64,000 bases of DNA, from assembly GCA_028455995.1 (NCBI GenBank), contig JABELC010000005.1, forward strand, positions 248,001 to 312,000, written 5' to 3'. Within the stretch, counting starts at the first letter, position 1; the number at the start of each line of letters is the position of its first letter. The notes under the pieces are model-generated. The model saw nothing but the letters and a program-made list of their open reading frames with translations. It was not told the DNA's origin and searched no databases. The position numbers and the translations under genes were made by a program. Shown here one piece after another: positions 12,762 through 24,000 of the stretch. This DNA comes from Scleromitrula shiraiana (lineage: Eukaryota; Ascomycota; Leotiomycetes; Helotiales; Sclerotiniaceae).

Positions 12762-14667
12762 GTAATTATCGATATAGTATCTCAATATGATAATACTAAT
12801 ATATATTTAATCCTTGACGAGTCCCTGAGAATATGTACTTCGTAATGAGCGAACCCAATCGCTACCCCGCATTCTCATTTAAATAAAACCTGTTTTAATA
12901 AAAAATTACTCGATTAAATCAAAATTGAAACAATTGCAAATTGTCGAATAATCTTCAAGTTGAAATCGATGATTTTATATAAAATGCCTCTTTTATCGAT
13001 GTAAATAATACTACTACTAGATAAATCGATCAACTTGCCAGTGAATGATAATTACTAGTACTACTACTAGTAGAAAAGACGGAATCTAGTATGGGGTAGA
13101 TGTGTTTGTATTGTTGAAGTTGTTGATCTAAAACTAAGTGACCGTGACGGCGAGGACTATAAGAGCCTCCATATCGCTGACTAATCAGACCTATATCGTT
13201 AACCTCTTTTCTCTAGTACTACTAGTAGTAGTATTTCAAGTTACTAGTATAAATTCAAACTAATAATTGAAGTTATTTAAGATCATTCTACTAGTATAAA
13301 ATATAAAATATTTTTATACTAGTATTTACTAGTAGTGAGTATTGATTACTTGTATTAATAATTAAAAATTAAAGAAAGATTTTAAAATTTATATTATTTA
13401 ATTACTAGTTTCAAGCAAGTTACTACTAGTAGTACTACTAGTACTATAATTTTAACTTGATTTAATAAATCAAGCAAATTACTATATTAAGAAATAATGA
13501 AGATATATACTAGTGTAAATATATAAAAAAGAGATTTCATTTAATATAAATATTACTACTAGTAGTATTTTCATATAATTTTTACTTCCGAGTCATACTA
13601 GTAGTATTTAATTAAATATTATAAATTTTAAAATCATTAGTTAATCTTTAAATATTAACAACAAATATTTTAATATAACAATAATTCATATTTAATATCT
13701 TAAATAATTCTATAAATAATTGATCGATTTATTTACATCGGCGCAAGAGGTGATTTGTAGAACTTGAAAATCATCGATTTTGAGGGTTTTTCGGCAATTG
13801 GCGCGTGCTTCAATTTTAATTTAACCGAGTAGTGGGGCCATATTTGAAATTCTCCGTAGTTGCATGATAATCGAAAAACCTCGCGAATTTCCCGAAATGA
13901 AAGACCCACAAAGGGCAAGTCTAGGGCAAGTCTCGGCCTCAGGGAGTACAAATATGTACCTGTCATGTCATACTGGACGTATTTAGTAAAGCGATGTAAT
14001 ATACGAAGTATGTTGTTTTTGATTGGAAAGTTTGTATATCTTTTTCAGCTCAAGGGTAAGTAATAATTTCTTCCAAGCGCGCGCTGAGCCACCATATTCA
14101 CTAGTTCTTTCAGCGGAATGTATGGGGCTGTGGCTTCTAGTGGCTTTTGGGGCTCTCCAAAGGGCGACTCTTCTCGGTGAATTTATTACTAGTACTATAT
14201 GATCATTTGACTACTAGTATGTAACAAAAAACGTTGAGATTATCTAATCGTCCGACTTAGCTCCATGAACGTATTTCGCTTTTCTACTAGCAATATACTA
14301 AGCAAAATATAGTTACTATAAATGAGTTTATAATTGATAAATAAAAATTATATAAAATAATCAATTTTTATTTAAATTTTAATAGATGATCTTATATATA
14401 AATTACTAGTAAGCAAAATTTTAGTTATTAATTATATATAAACTTACTTATTAACTACATTTTGTTTATACTAATAGAGAGGCGAAGTCCTTTTATGGAG
14501 TTTAAGCGAAGTCTGACGATTTGTATAAGTAGTAGAAAAGTTCCTTCAAATTAAATCTACTCTTTTGTTGTTCATTTGATCGTCGTTTCGAGGTTTACCC
14601 GCGATTGTCATCTGGGACTCAAGAGCCTCAACCCAGCCCAACAAATCGGAATAAACCCATCACCAAC

Positions 14668-15687
14668 ATGTCATCTGGAGGAGTTTTCAAGACCCCTCTA
14701 ACCACAGACAGCGAGATGAAATCGGCGACACCTGCTAAAGTTACAAATCCGCACAAGATTTTCACAAGAAAATGCAGCATCATCCTCGGTTTAGTTTTCC
14801 TCTTCGTTCTCGGGATAGCCTTGGCATTAGGCCTTACATTCGGTCTTCGACATCACCATCACGGTCAGCCACCACCACCAAATCCTACTACCACACCAAC
14901 TCCGTTTCCCCCTACCAATACATCATTTTGGACCCCAACCCTTAACTCTTCTTCATGGAACATTGAATTAATAGCGGCGCTGGATCCAGACAATATCTAT
15001 CCGAATACAACAATCTACGATATAGATCTCTTCCTCTCAGCAACCAATAGCAGCAGTACTACTCCTTCCATAATCAGTACCTTACATTCCAAATCCCACA
15101 AAGTAATATGTTACTTTTCCGCGGGTACTATTGAAAACTACCGACCCGACACATCACGCTTCCTTCCATCCGATTACGGCAAGCAACTCCCAGAATGGAA
15201 GAACGAATACTGGGCTAATATTACCTCACCAAACGTACGATCCATAATGATCTCAAGGATTGAGCTTGCCGCAAACCAATCATGCGACGCCATCGATCCC
15301 GACAACATTGACGGGTACAGCAATGACAACGGGCTTGACCTAACAGAGGACGATTCAGTCGAATACGTGAAATGGTTGGCCTACCAGGCCCACTCACGCG
15401 GCATGGGAATGGGCCTCAAAAATGCCGGCGAGATTATTAGTCGTGTGCTGGAAGACGTGCAATTTGCTGTCAATGAGCAATGCGTGCAGTACTCAGAGTG
15501 TGACAAATGGCAGCCCTTTGTTGACGCGGGTAAGCCCGTATTCAACATCGAATATCCAGACGATGCGCCCAAGGTCAGTCAGAAGGAGTATAGCGAAGTA
15601 TGCGGCGCGAACGGTCAGGAGGAGAACGATGGATTTTACACCATTATCAAGAAAATGGAGTTAGATGATTGGGTAGAAACTTGTTGA
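14668..15687 (+). CDS. ega3: Ega3-type membrane-anchored endo-alpha-1,4-galactosaminidase (GH114)
   Basis: This is a single exon of 339 aa. The ATG at 14668 is the first in the frame; an upstream non-ATG extension is ignored. A cytosolic N-terminus is followed by one membrane helix at about residues 36-60, a His-rich and Pro/Thr-rich linker (61-85), and a GH114 barrel. Family signatures are AIDPDNIDGY, with the likely catalytic Asp at 210, and VFNIEYPDD with Glu 295, both intact. This gives a type-II membrane protein with the enzyme outside the cell, as in A. fumigatus Ega3, which cleaves deacetylated galactosaminogalactan. Several N-x-S/T sites lie in the ectodomain. It sits in the same order in the cluster as in Aspergillus but is separated from agd3 by a repeat-rich block. 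Confidence 0.9.
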   Translation: MSSGGVFKTPLTTDSEMKSATPAKVTNPHKIFTRKCSIILGLVFLFVLGIALALGLTFGLRHHHHGQPPPPNPTTTPTPFPPTNTSFWTPTLNSSSWNIELIAALDPDNIYPNTTIYDIDLFLSATNSSSTTPSIISTLHSKSHKVICYFSAGTIENYRPDTSRFLPSDYGKQLPEWKNEYWANITSPNVRSIMISRIELAANQSCDAIDPDNIDGYSNDNGLDLTEDDSVEYVKWLAYQAHSRGMGMGLKNAGEIISRVLEDVQFAVNEQCVQYSECDKWQPFVDAGKPVFNIEYPDDAPKVSQKEYSEVCGANGQEENDGFYTIIKKMELDDWVETC

Positions 15688-17642
15688 ACTCGTGGGGAGG
15701 CTTAGCCGTGTCTTTTGTTTTTTTTCTTTCTCTTCTTTCTTCTACCCGAGATATCCATGTTTTTCGGCTTGTTCTACCTGCACGCTTTTAGGCTAATATG
15801 AATACGATGTGGCTGAATAGCCCTCGTGTAACCAATCATAAATCAAGTTTTCCCATCCTGCATTGCTAGATATATTAATTTCCGTTCTAACCAAGAAATT
15901 TGCGTTCCTATCTTCCTGCCAGTTCTCGTGTAGTTTGGTTGTAGGTAGGACTAATTTCATCTATGTAAATGGACACTTGATTTTTTCAAGGCGAACGCAG
16001 GGCCATGACTCTCTTGACAGCTGATCGTGACTAATATACTAGGGTTCAGATGAATAATATATTGATTTTGCAAACTCAGGAAGCACCAAACTTACGAGAG
16101 AAACACTCATACAGTACAGCACATTGACGCGTGTCCCACATACCACCCTATGTTGTAGCTTGTGGGGATGAAGTGATCGATCCATGCGAAAATCGTTCAA
16201 TTTCTGACACATATATCTTTCTCATTCAAATTTGAAATACCACCTGGCTCTCGAAGGGTAGTAATAGGTACCAATCTGAAATGCTATTTTGTGTTGTGCT
16301 GAGAAAGCTTGCTTGCCGTATCCCAATTCAGCAGCAAAGATCCAAAACTGTAGCCGTTTACTACATGATGTGCATAAGCCCTATAGCTCAAAGAGCAACC
16401 CCGGAAGGTTTTTTCCACTTTTTCTGTGATAGCCCCCATCGTCATCATTTGTCTGTAAGATGAATCTATTCTTTTCCCACTGCGTAGGAATATTGGTGAC
16501 ACCAGATGCAAGTGAGGGCAGATGAAACTAAGAGAACAACACCCCCAATAGACATGTAAGATATAAGATATGTCGGCTTATGAACATTGTCACTGGTTGG
16601 GACCGTTGTCAGCCCCCTGTCCATCCGTAAAATATCCTCCAGTCGCTCCCCTTCCGATTGTGGGGTAATATTCCATGGTGTTATGATTTACAGTAAGCCC
16701 AGGGGGTGAGGGCTCAGCTAGCCTAGGTTCACCATGGTACCTGGTCCTAAACTGCATGCATATAATGTTTCACAACATGGGAAAAGAAAACTAGAGAAGA
16801 AATACGAAAGTCTAATTCAGACTTTAATGAAATGCTTTATAAGAATCTATCAACAAAATTTATAAATTAAAGCATTATAAAATACTTTTATATTTATGAA
16901 AGTGATACAAAATTATACTAATTATAGTATTATAAATTACAAGGCTTGAAGCTTGAAGCCTTTTATAATTATAGGCTTCAAGCGCTAAAATTTAGGGTAT
17001 TCCATGTAAGTCTGAACTAGACTTCCGTAATCATAATAAGAAAACCTTCTCTGATCGTTCTATCATATTATCAGCGATGCCGATCCGGATGTGACATCGA
17101 AGATCGTAGCTTTAGTCAGGCACTGATGTTAGGGCCGATAATCAGATATTAACAAAAAGAAGCCTAGAATTTCGCAATTGCTGCTGAGAAGGGCGAACGA
17201 GCCGTGCCTAGCGTTTACTAAAGTTGGCTTAGAAATAAAAGGAAGGGAATGGCGCAGGGATTTCCGTTTCACTGCATATCTGGGCAGAAAAGAAAACAAA
17301 AATCCCCGATCATATATTGCCAAGACTTCCAGACAAATGGAATACATGCTGTTGGACCCAAGAGGATGTTCCCGCATGATGAGAGGAAGGCAAAATATGT
17401 ACCCGGAAATTTGTCAAGATGGACTGCCACTTTCTATCTATCCAACACAGAGGACCCGGATACTAATCTTAAGCATATTAAGGTGATATATTGGGTCCCC
17501 AAGATGTATTACTCTATTTCTAATCCAACTACCCGCGACCGCGTCGCAGCAGCATTGATCTTGTGATGCTGATAAGGAGAGGAGACGAGGAAAAGGTAAA
17601 AAGAAAATATAGACATGCTCTCTCCGGAATCCGCGCCTCCCT
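15688..17642. other. Convergent intergenic region between ega3 and sph3 with a MITE
   Basis: ega3 and sph3 converge here. Short open frames at 16281-16511 and 17129-17689 overlap each other on both strands and resemble no protein I know. The only structured element is the MITE copy at 16803-17029. Confidence 0.5.
16803..17029. mobile_element. MITE family B, copy 1 (227 bp)
   Basis: The left end reads TACGAAAGTCTAATTCAGAC and the right end, in reverse complement, TACGGAAGTCTAGTTCAGAC. They differ by two G/A transitions, and TA lies at both borders. The interior is AT-rich and non-coding and contains a smaller inverted pair around GGCTTGAAGC / GCTTCAAGC. A second copy lies at 61182-61533. Confidence 0.75.
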
Positions 17643-18554
17643 TCAATTGCTGATCGCTTGGATGAATTGATCCCAATGCTTGTCCACATCGGTGTAAAAG
17701 TTTGAATCTTGGCTAGTAATAAGCAAAGTTCCTACAATTGAATTGAGCTGCTGAGATGTTACGTCGGAGCATGTAGTCATCAAAGAGTGTGGTACCGAGT
17801 GCAATATACACGCCAGCCGTTTTCGATCCATCTTGAGATTCATGATAGCTTCCTCACAACCATGCTCGATATATGTTTGATGACTTGCTTCACATACTAC
17901 TACAATGTCCGGTAGGCATAAACCACTGATCAATCTCCAGTGAGGAATTGTCCCTGGATTGTGAACGACCTATTGCATGTGAAGAAATAAATTACTTAGC
18001 ATTGGCCTTATAATCCAGTAGATCTAACCACATTATGGCTTACAAGAGGGTCTGTCCCCATTCCATCGGATCCCTTCACCAAAGAATTGATAGATCTAAG
18101 AAAAGAAGCATTCGTAGAGCTCCATTGGCTGGGTGTTTCGTCAAAGAATATACCTCGGACGCCGAGAAGATCACCATCGCCTCCACGAGCAGAGTAGATC
18201 TTGACATCTTCTAGAACAGCGGAATATTGCCTGCTTGCATATGCAGTAGAGATGTAGCCGATGAGAACGACGTTAGGGTAGGAATTCAATCTTCGAATTT
18301 CCCTAGTGTAGTTACTGTCCAGCGCCTTCCCTGGGCCGTTGTGGGGATTAACAACGATGATAAATTTGGTTGTTGGATATGTAGAGATGCTATTCATTCA
18401 GTCAGCCTCTATCAATATTTCTCAGGGGCGAATTCCACCCTCAAACTTTCCTCTGAAGTAACCATTCCCATGCACCTGGAGAGGGGTAAATGTAGAGGGG
18501 GACGAGAACCATCGTCTTAGGAAGCATTATGGACGTAGACTGGCTGAGAGACAT
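17643..18554 (-). CDS. sph3: Sph3-type GAG-hydrolysing spherulin-4 family enzyme (GH135)
   Basis: Three exons give 258 aa: 18451-18554, 18044-18389 and 17643-17969. The protein opens with VLVPLYIYPSPGAWEWL, the typical start of the GH135 barrel, continues with FIIVVNPHNGPG, carries the catalytic-type Asp/Glu pair in GIFFDETP (residues 118-119), and ends with VVHNPGT and the C-terminal part of the barrel. In A. fumigatus, Sph3 is needed for galactosaminogalactan production and cleaves GalNAc-rich stretches. Two things are odd. Intron 1 (18390-18450) starts with GA rather than GT at an otherwise perfect donor. I also find no membrane helix in front of the barrel, although the Aspergillus protein is membrane-bound. 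The ATG at 18554 is preceded by an in-frame stop; 18527 is an alternative. It is transcribed divergently from uge3. Confidence 0.85.
18390..18450 (-). other. sph3 intron 1 with a GA-AG boundary
   Basis: Read on the minus strand, the exon ends CTTCAGAG and the intron begins GAAAGT where GTAAGT is expected. The 3' end is normal, with a CTGAC branch site and AATAG. Joining at this GA restores the family spacing (GAW-EWLLQ-SISTYP). A GT 12 bases upstream (GTTACT) would also keep the frame but delete four residues. A +2 T-to-A change, a rare GA-AG intron or a sequencing error are all possible. Confidence 0.6.
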
Positions 18555-18984
18555 TGTCTAGAATACAAAATTTGACGATGAAAAATCCAATTTGCGTGCC
18601 TGAAGTACTGCAACCCAACTTCCTCTTATGCTGAGAAAGTCGCGAATGATCCCCAAAGAAGGAAGGCCTTAAGCCTCTATATCGAAAAAGTTTGGCAACG
18701 GCTGACTGGCTGAGCTTCGGGTAAGAGGAAGTCAAAATTAGAGTCCAGCCAGTACTTACTCGTTGAAATTCGTATAGCCCAATATGGCACGCAAATAAAT
18801 CACGTTCTTGCGTGCGTGGCTAGGAGTAAAGTCAATAGAGAACTACAACTACAAATTAGTTGGGGGCATCTCGAGAAAATAAGTATAATATAGAGTAGTC
18901 GAAGTCTTGGAATTAACAAACTCGACCCATTATACCAAACATTATACCTTATCAAGTTATTATTGCAGGGATACAATATCCAAA
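18555..18984. promoter_or_regulatory. Bidirectional promoter region of sph3 and uge3
   Basis: The two start codons point away from each other across only 430 bp, so both genes probably share regulatory sequence. No single binding site could be assigned by eye. Confidence 0.5.
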
Positions 18985-20335
18985 ATGCCTTGTACAACCG
19001 ACTCGGGAGCCTCAACCCCAGGCAGAATCTCTTCCAGCAACGACAGTAATGCTTTGGGAACACCTCTAACGGAGAGATCCCTACTATTCGACGATGGAGA
19101 TATTGGTGTTGCGATGCGGAGGTCTATATCAGATCGCTATATATTAGTTGTTGGTGGCTGCGGATTCATTGGTTCCCACACAGTTTGGGAACTTGCTAAA
19201 GCCGGTTATAATGTACGGGTGTTTTATATTCCAGCTTTCTTGTTCAACGTTAGCTAACCAAAATGCATAGGTGGCTGTCATTGACAACCTCAGCAATTCT
19301 TTCGTCTCTGTATTCGAGAAGCTAGAATTGATGGTCAATCAACACTACAAAGAGCAAGGCAAACATTTGTACCCGCCATCACTCAAGTTTCACGATGCAG
19401 ATTTCCGAGATGTCAAGAAAATGACATCCATACTTGAACAATACGATTATCCTTTGAACTTCGATTCCAGCACCGACACATTATGCAACGACCAACGATC
19501 CCGCATCTCCGGCGTGATACACTTCGCAGCCTACAAAGCCGTTGAAGAAAGTATCCAGAAACCTCTAAAATACTATTCGAACAACGTCGGTGGCTTAATT
19601 GACTTCTGTTCACTTCTCGGCGACTTTGGCATCAAAAAGCTCGTTTTCAGTTCATCTGCAACAGTGTATGGAACCATTGCAGACGCCGGTATTCCTCTTC
19701 AAGAAGGGTTCGTCGAGGAATCAGGTTGTACCGGCCTCACCAATCCATACGGACGCACAAAATGGATGTGCGAGGCCATATTGAGCGATCTGGCGAAATC
19801 CGATCCCGATTGGGAGATCACTGCACTACGATACTTCAACCCCATCGGATGTGATGAATCTGGATTATTGGGCGAAGATCCTCGAGTTGCAGCGACAAAT
19901 TTGATGCCTGTTGTTTTGAGAGTGCTCACTGGGGCTTTGCCTGTTTTGAATGTATATGGGTACGATTATGATACTCTTGACGGTACGGCTGTGAGGGATT
20001 ATATCCACGTCACAGATCTTGCTCGTGGACATCTAGCTGCCCTTAATAATGGGCCAACTGGTGGTTTCAGGGTCTATAATCTAGGCACTGGACGAGGATA
20101 TTCTGTACTGGAAGTGGTGGCGGCCATGGAGAAGGTGACGCGCACCAAGATTCCCACCGAGATTGTGGGCAGAAGAGAAGGAGATGTCGGAAGTTGCGTG
20201 GCACTCTCGAAGAAAGCAGAGGAGGAATTGAGATGGAAGACAGAGAAAAGTTTGGATACTTGCTGTGAGGATATATGGCGATTCCTTGAAAATACTACCA
20301 ACGAGTTTGGCAAGAAGAAGAAAGCTCTTCGATAG
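18985..20335 (+). CDS. uge3: UDP-glucose/UDP-GlcNAc 4-epimerase (Uge3 type)
   Basis: Two exons (18985-19212, 19271-20335) give 430 aa. After a 50-residue Ser-rich leader comes the NAD-binding Rossmann motif GGCGFIGSH (from residue 57), then the catalytic Ser/Thr region FSSSATVYG (about 202-210) and the catalytic YxxxK pair in NPYGRTKW (Y236, K240), then RDYIHVTDLARGH near the C-terminus. The enzyme interconverts UDP-Glc/UDP-Gal and, for the Uge3 branch, UDP-GlcNAc/UDP-GalNAc, supplying both sugars of galactosaminogalactan from the cytosol. Epimerase identity is certain. Assignment to the Uge3 rather than the housekeeping Uge5/GAL10 branch rests on its neighbours sph3, ega3 and agd3. Confidence 0.93.
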
Positions 20336-21009
20336 GGTGATAGGTGTTTTTCTGTTCGGGTTCTTCTTTTCTTGGAGATGTTTTGGTTCTAAAATGTAAT
20401 AAAATAATAGTCTCTCAAATAATATAGATACGGTATTGCTGCGATGAAGTTGTCTTCGAAGAGAACGTCGTTGATGTTTCTTTGACGATCTTGCGCAGAT
20501 AAGGGAGCTTACGTGGACATCACATGACACAACGCGATATAAATCATAACTGAAATTGACGATACCAGGCAAGCCACCTGCACTCTAGAGCTTTCTTACT
20601 GGTATAAGTGCATTTAGTGAAAGATGATAGCTCTGGGGGTAACGTTTCACAGCCCCGAGAGAAAGGATTGTTACATGGATCATAATGAAGAAAGCAAACG
20701 TTATCAAAAGTAACTAACCGAAGAAGACGTGAAGACTTTCCGTTTATTTGCTTGATATTCACATTATGGCTCGCAAGAAGTGTTAAAGATGGCTTCTGGG
20801 CAAAATTCTATCTACATACTGGTGGGTATCATCATCCTTTTTTACCTCCATATGAACATTTTCCCAAAATACTTGGCTTCCTAAATGCCGCCCTCGAGTA
20901 AACATAATGCAAAATTTATAGATACATGATACTTATCCAAAACTACACTACTATACAAATTCATAATTCTCCTCCATTATATCTACTAGAGTTTGGTGCG
21001 AAAAGTCCA
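20336..21009. other. Convergent 3' region of uge3 and the giant gene
   Basis: Short overlapping frames only. No recognisable gene or repeat is seen. Presumably it holds the two 3' UTRs and poly(A) sites; AATAATA-type runs lie near 20398 and 20420. Confidence 0.4.
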
Positions 21010-24000
21010 TCATTGTAACAACCAGTGCTTAGGACTCTCCGGAATATTTTTCTCATGGGACCATAACTCTGTGCTCTCTATATCTTTAACTGTAAGATCT
21101 TCTCTGATTTTTCGCACCAAAGGTTGAGTATGGAAACCCGAGAACATTGATGCATCAGGTTCAATTTGTAAAGAGGGTAACATCCACATGCCCTTTTCAC
21201 GGACATCCGATACTTGTGAGACTCTAGGGTTCCACATTTGCGAATCGACAGAAGATGGCTTCATTGAAGATTGTGGTTCGATCAATGTGGTTGTTGGTTC
21301 TGGGACCGAATCTGTTTTTGGGATCGAAGATTTATTTGCAGAAGAAGCATTGAGCCAATCAATCTCCATCTCTTGTCTAGAAAGGGGAACAAACAGATTG
21401 CTGGATTCAAGCGATGGAAGCTCATTCAAAGATACTGTGGATCTCTTTTTGCCGTAAGAACTTCTATCTTTCGAGAACAATTCCGATTCAGAAACTAGAG
21501 CCGTTGACGGCGCAAGCCATGTACCAGTGTTTTCCACCGCGCGAGAGATTGGTCTTGGTGTCCACATTTGGGAAGTTCTATTAGAAAGAAGAGGTTCCAC
21601 TATCATTGGCACTTCAGATACGGTCTCATCGTTTGCGGATGATTTGATGAATGGCGTCTCCTGTCTCTCATATTGTTCCCGAACCTCACTCTCCACTTCA
21701 ATTTTCTCCTCTCCACCCCTCTCTAACTGTAAGAAATCCTCCAAGTCCTCGACCGAAAGCCCCTGAGCAACTGCCTCCTCAAAAGCATCCTTAAACATAG
21801 ATCCTTCGCTCCTGAGACTATCTCTCTTTTTGTCCTCGTCAAAATCCTCGGATCCCTCTAACTCCAAGAAGTTCTCTAAATCCTCAACCGAAAACCCCTT
21901 GGAAACTGCCTCGTCAAAAGCATCGTTGAACATCGAACCTTCACTTCTGAAGCTATCTCTCTTTGTTTCTTGATCGATCTGTTCATTTTCATCCACCTCT
22001 TCATCGACTGTTAATTCCTCCTCTTCAACTGCCGGTTCCCCTTCTTCAACTGCTAATTTATCCTCCTCCTCCTCATCCTCCTCCTCTACTTCTCCAGGAA
22101 TTTCCACACTCATCTCCTCAGTTTCAACGACAGATTGATCGCCATCTCTCCCCTCTACAGCAACCGATCTCCTCAACCAATCAACCTCCCCTAAACCCTT
22201 TTCCCCAACAGTAAAAAGTTCTCTCGATTGTAGACGCGGAAGAGTAATATGCTGAAACTTAGAAACTCGCTTTACATAAGTATTTTCCATATCCGCAAAA
22301 AGATCCGGCTCAGTCTTTACCATCTCTTTATTCTCAACCTTCATCCACATCAATGAAATTTTCTCCATAGCTGGCGTCGATTTGCGAATTGACTTTCTCA
22401 ACCAATCAGTTTCGACAGATTGCTTATTTCCAGCTGTGAAAAGCTCCGTTGATTGTAAACGTGGAAGAGCGGTAGATTGAATGGTAGAAACACGTTTAAC
22501 CTGCATGAATTCATCTTTAATGTTGGCGAAGAGATCGGGCATAATCTTGTCTTTATCTGTGTTCCACATCATTGAAACTCTTTCTGTAGATGGCATAGGC
22601 ACACGAATCGATCTTCTCAACCAATCAACATCAATCTCTTTCTTCTCGCCTCCCTTGAAAAGCTCTCTTGATTGTAATTCCGGGAGTGTAGTCATAGTAG
22701 CTCTTGCGCCAACTCTCTTCGCGTGTGTAATTTCCATATCAGCAAAGAGATCAGGTGTATCTCTTTCTTTGTCCCACATCATTGATGCGCTCTCGGTAGC
22801 TGGCATTGGTATAAAAATTGACCTTCTCAACCAACCAACCTCCCCTGCAGTCTTATCACCCACCGTAAATAGATCTCTCGATTGTAAAACTGTAAGCGCA
22901 CTAGAATCGTGAATAGCAGTAATACGCTTAGCATGTACATGGTCATCCTTTACATCTGCAAAGAGATCTGGACTGCTCTCCGCATCTTGATCCGACTTCT
23001 TATCCATGCTCCACATCAAACCCTCACCATTAATATTGAACGCAGGTATCTTAGTCCCCAAATCCCATAACATGGATTCTCTGACTGAAAGATTCCTCAG
23101 TGGTGGAAAGATGCCAGATGGTGATTGACTAGAACTGTGTAGCCAATCTCTCGTTTTTACATCTGATGAATCGAAAATAGGAGATTGCCAGAGTTCGAAC
23201 GATTCTATTGACTGGAGTTGGGAATTTGCCATTTTCCGAGATGAGATTCTTGGCTCGGATGGCAGAGCGGTGAAGTTTGTTGATGTGATGTCGATTTCAC
23301 CCATTGCAGATGGTTGAAGAACCCATAATGCATTTGAAGTGCCTGCTATGGTATCATTGGTCTTTTCATTTTGAGTCCATAGTAAAGCTGAGACCGAGAC
23401 TGGCGATGATAGAGACACTGGAATTGATATTATCTTTGGGAGGAAATATCCAATACAAGCAGGATGGACATCAGAGATCTCTGAAACCATATTACTAGTG
23501 AAAAACACAGGATGAAGAACCGATGGGTCGTAACTTGGATTTGTGACATATCCAATAGCAGCAGGATGAATGTCTCTTGCAGTCGAAACCATAGAATCCG
23601 TGAAAAACACCGGATGGAGAACCGAGACATCATAAGTGACGATTGTGTCGTCTTCGGCATCGTCTGTCTCAATTCCCACCTCTTCAATTTGTTCATCAAG
23701 CTCTGGAGCTTCAATCGTAGGGGGAGTTCCTGCAGCAATAGCCTCCTTGAGCGCATCGTTCCACATGAAGCCAAAAACAGCCGGTCGTTGAACTCTTACT
23801 CTCCCCTTCGAAATTGCTTTTCCTAACGCAGTATCCCAATCTTGTTCTGTAGCGGATGGACGAGTAATCTTGGGTCTTATCACGTAACCGATAGAAGCGG
23901 GATGAATCATGTTTTCATCGATAGCCGAGATCATATCTTGTCTTTCCATGAAGAATACGGGATGAAGATTCGATGGATTGAATTTCTGTTGTTGAGATAC

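Larger units (their letters stand above)
11517..14667. other. AT-rich non-coding block between agd3 and ega3
   Basis: There is no gene in these 3.1 kb. The first 500 bp is ordinary 3' flank. From about 12060 to 14480 the DNA becomes strongly AT-rich and is packed with ACTAGT-centred palindromes and TAGTAG/CTACTA triplet runs. A MITE-like element lies at 12068-12761 and contains a 15-bp minisatellite. Base composition returns to normal shortly before the ega3 start. Confidence 0.7.

Noticed and set aside
14605..14667. Upstream extension of ega3 beginning at a TTG
   Set aside because: No ATG. The ATG at 14668 gives the usual cytosolic tail plus membrane helix.
17129..17689. Overlapping frames of 80-105 codons on both strands between MITE copy 1 and sph3
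   Set aside because: Mutually exclusive frames with no family resemblance. Partly they overlap the sph3 3' end.
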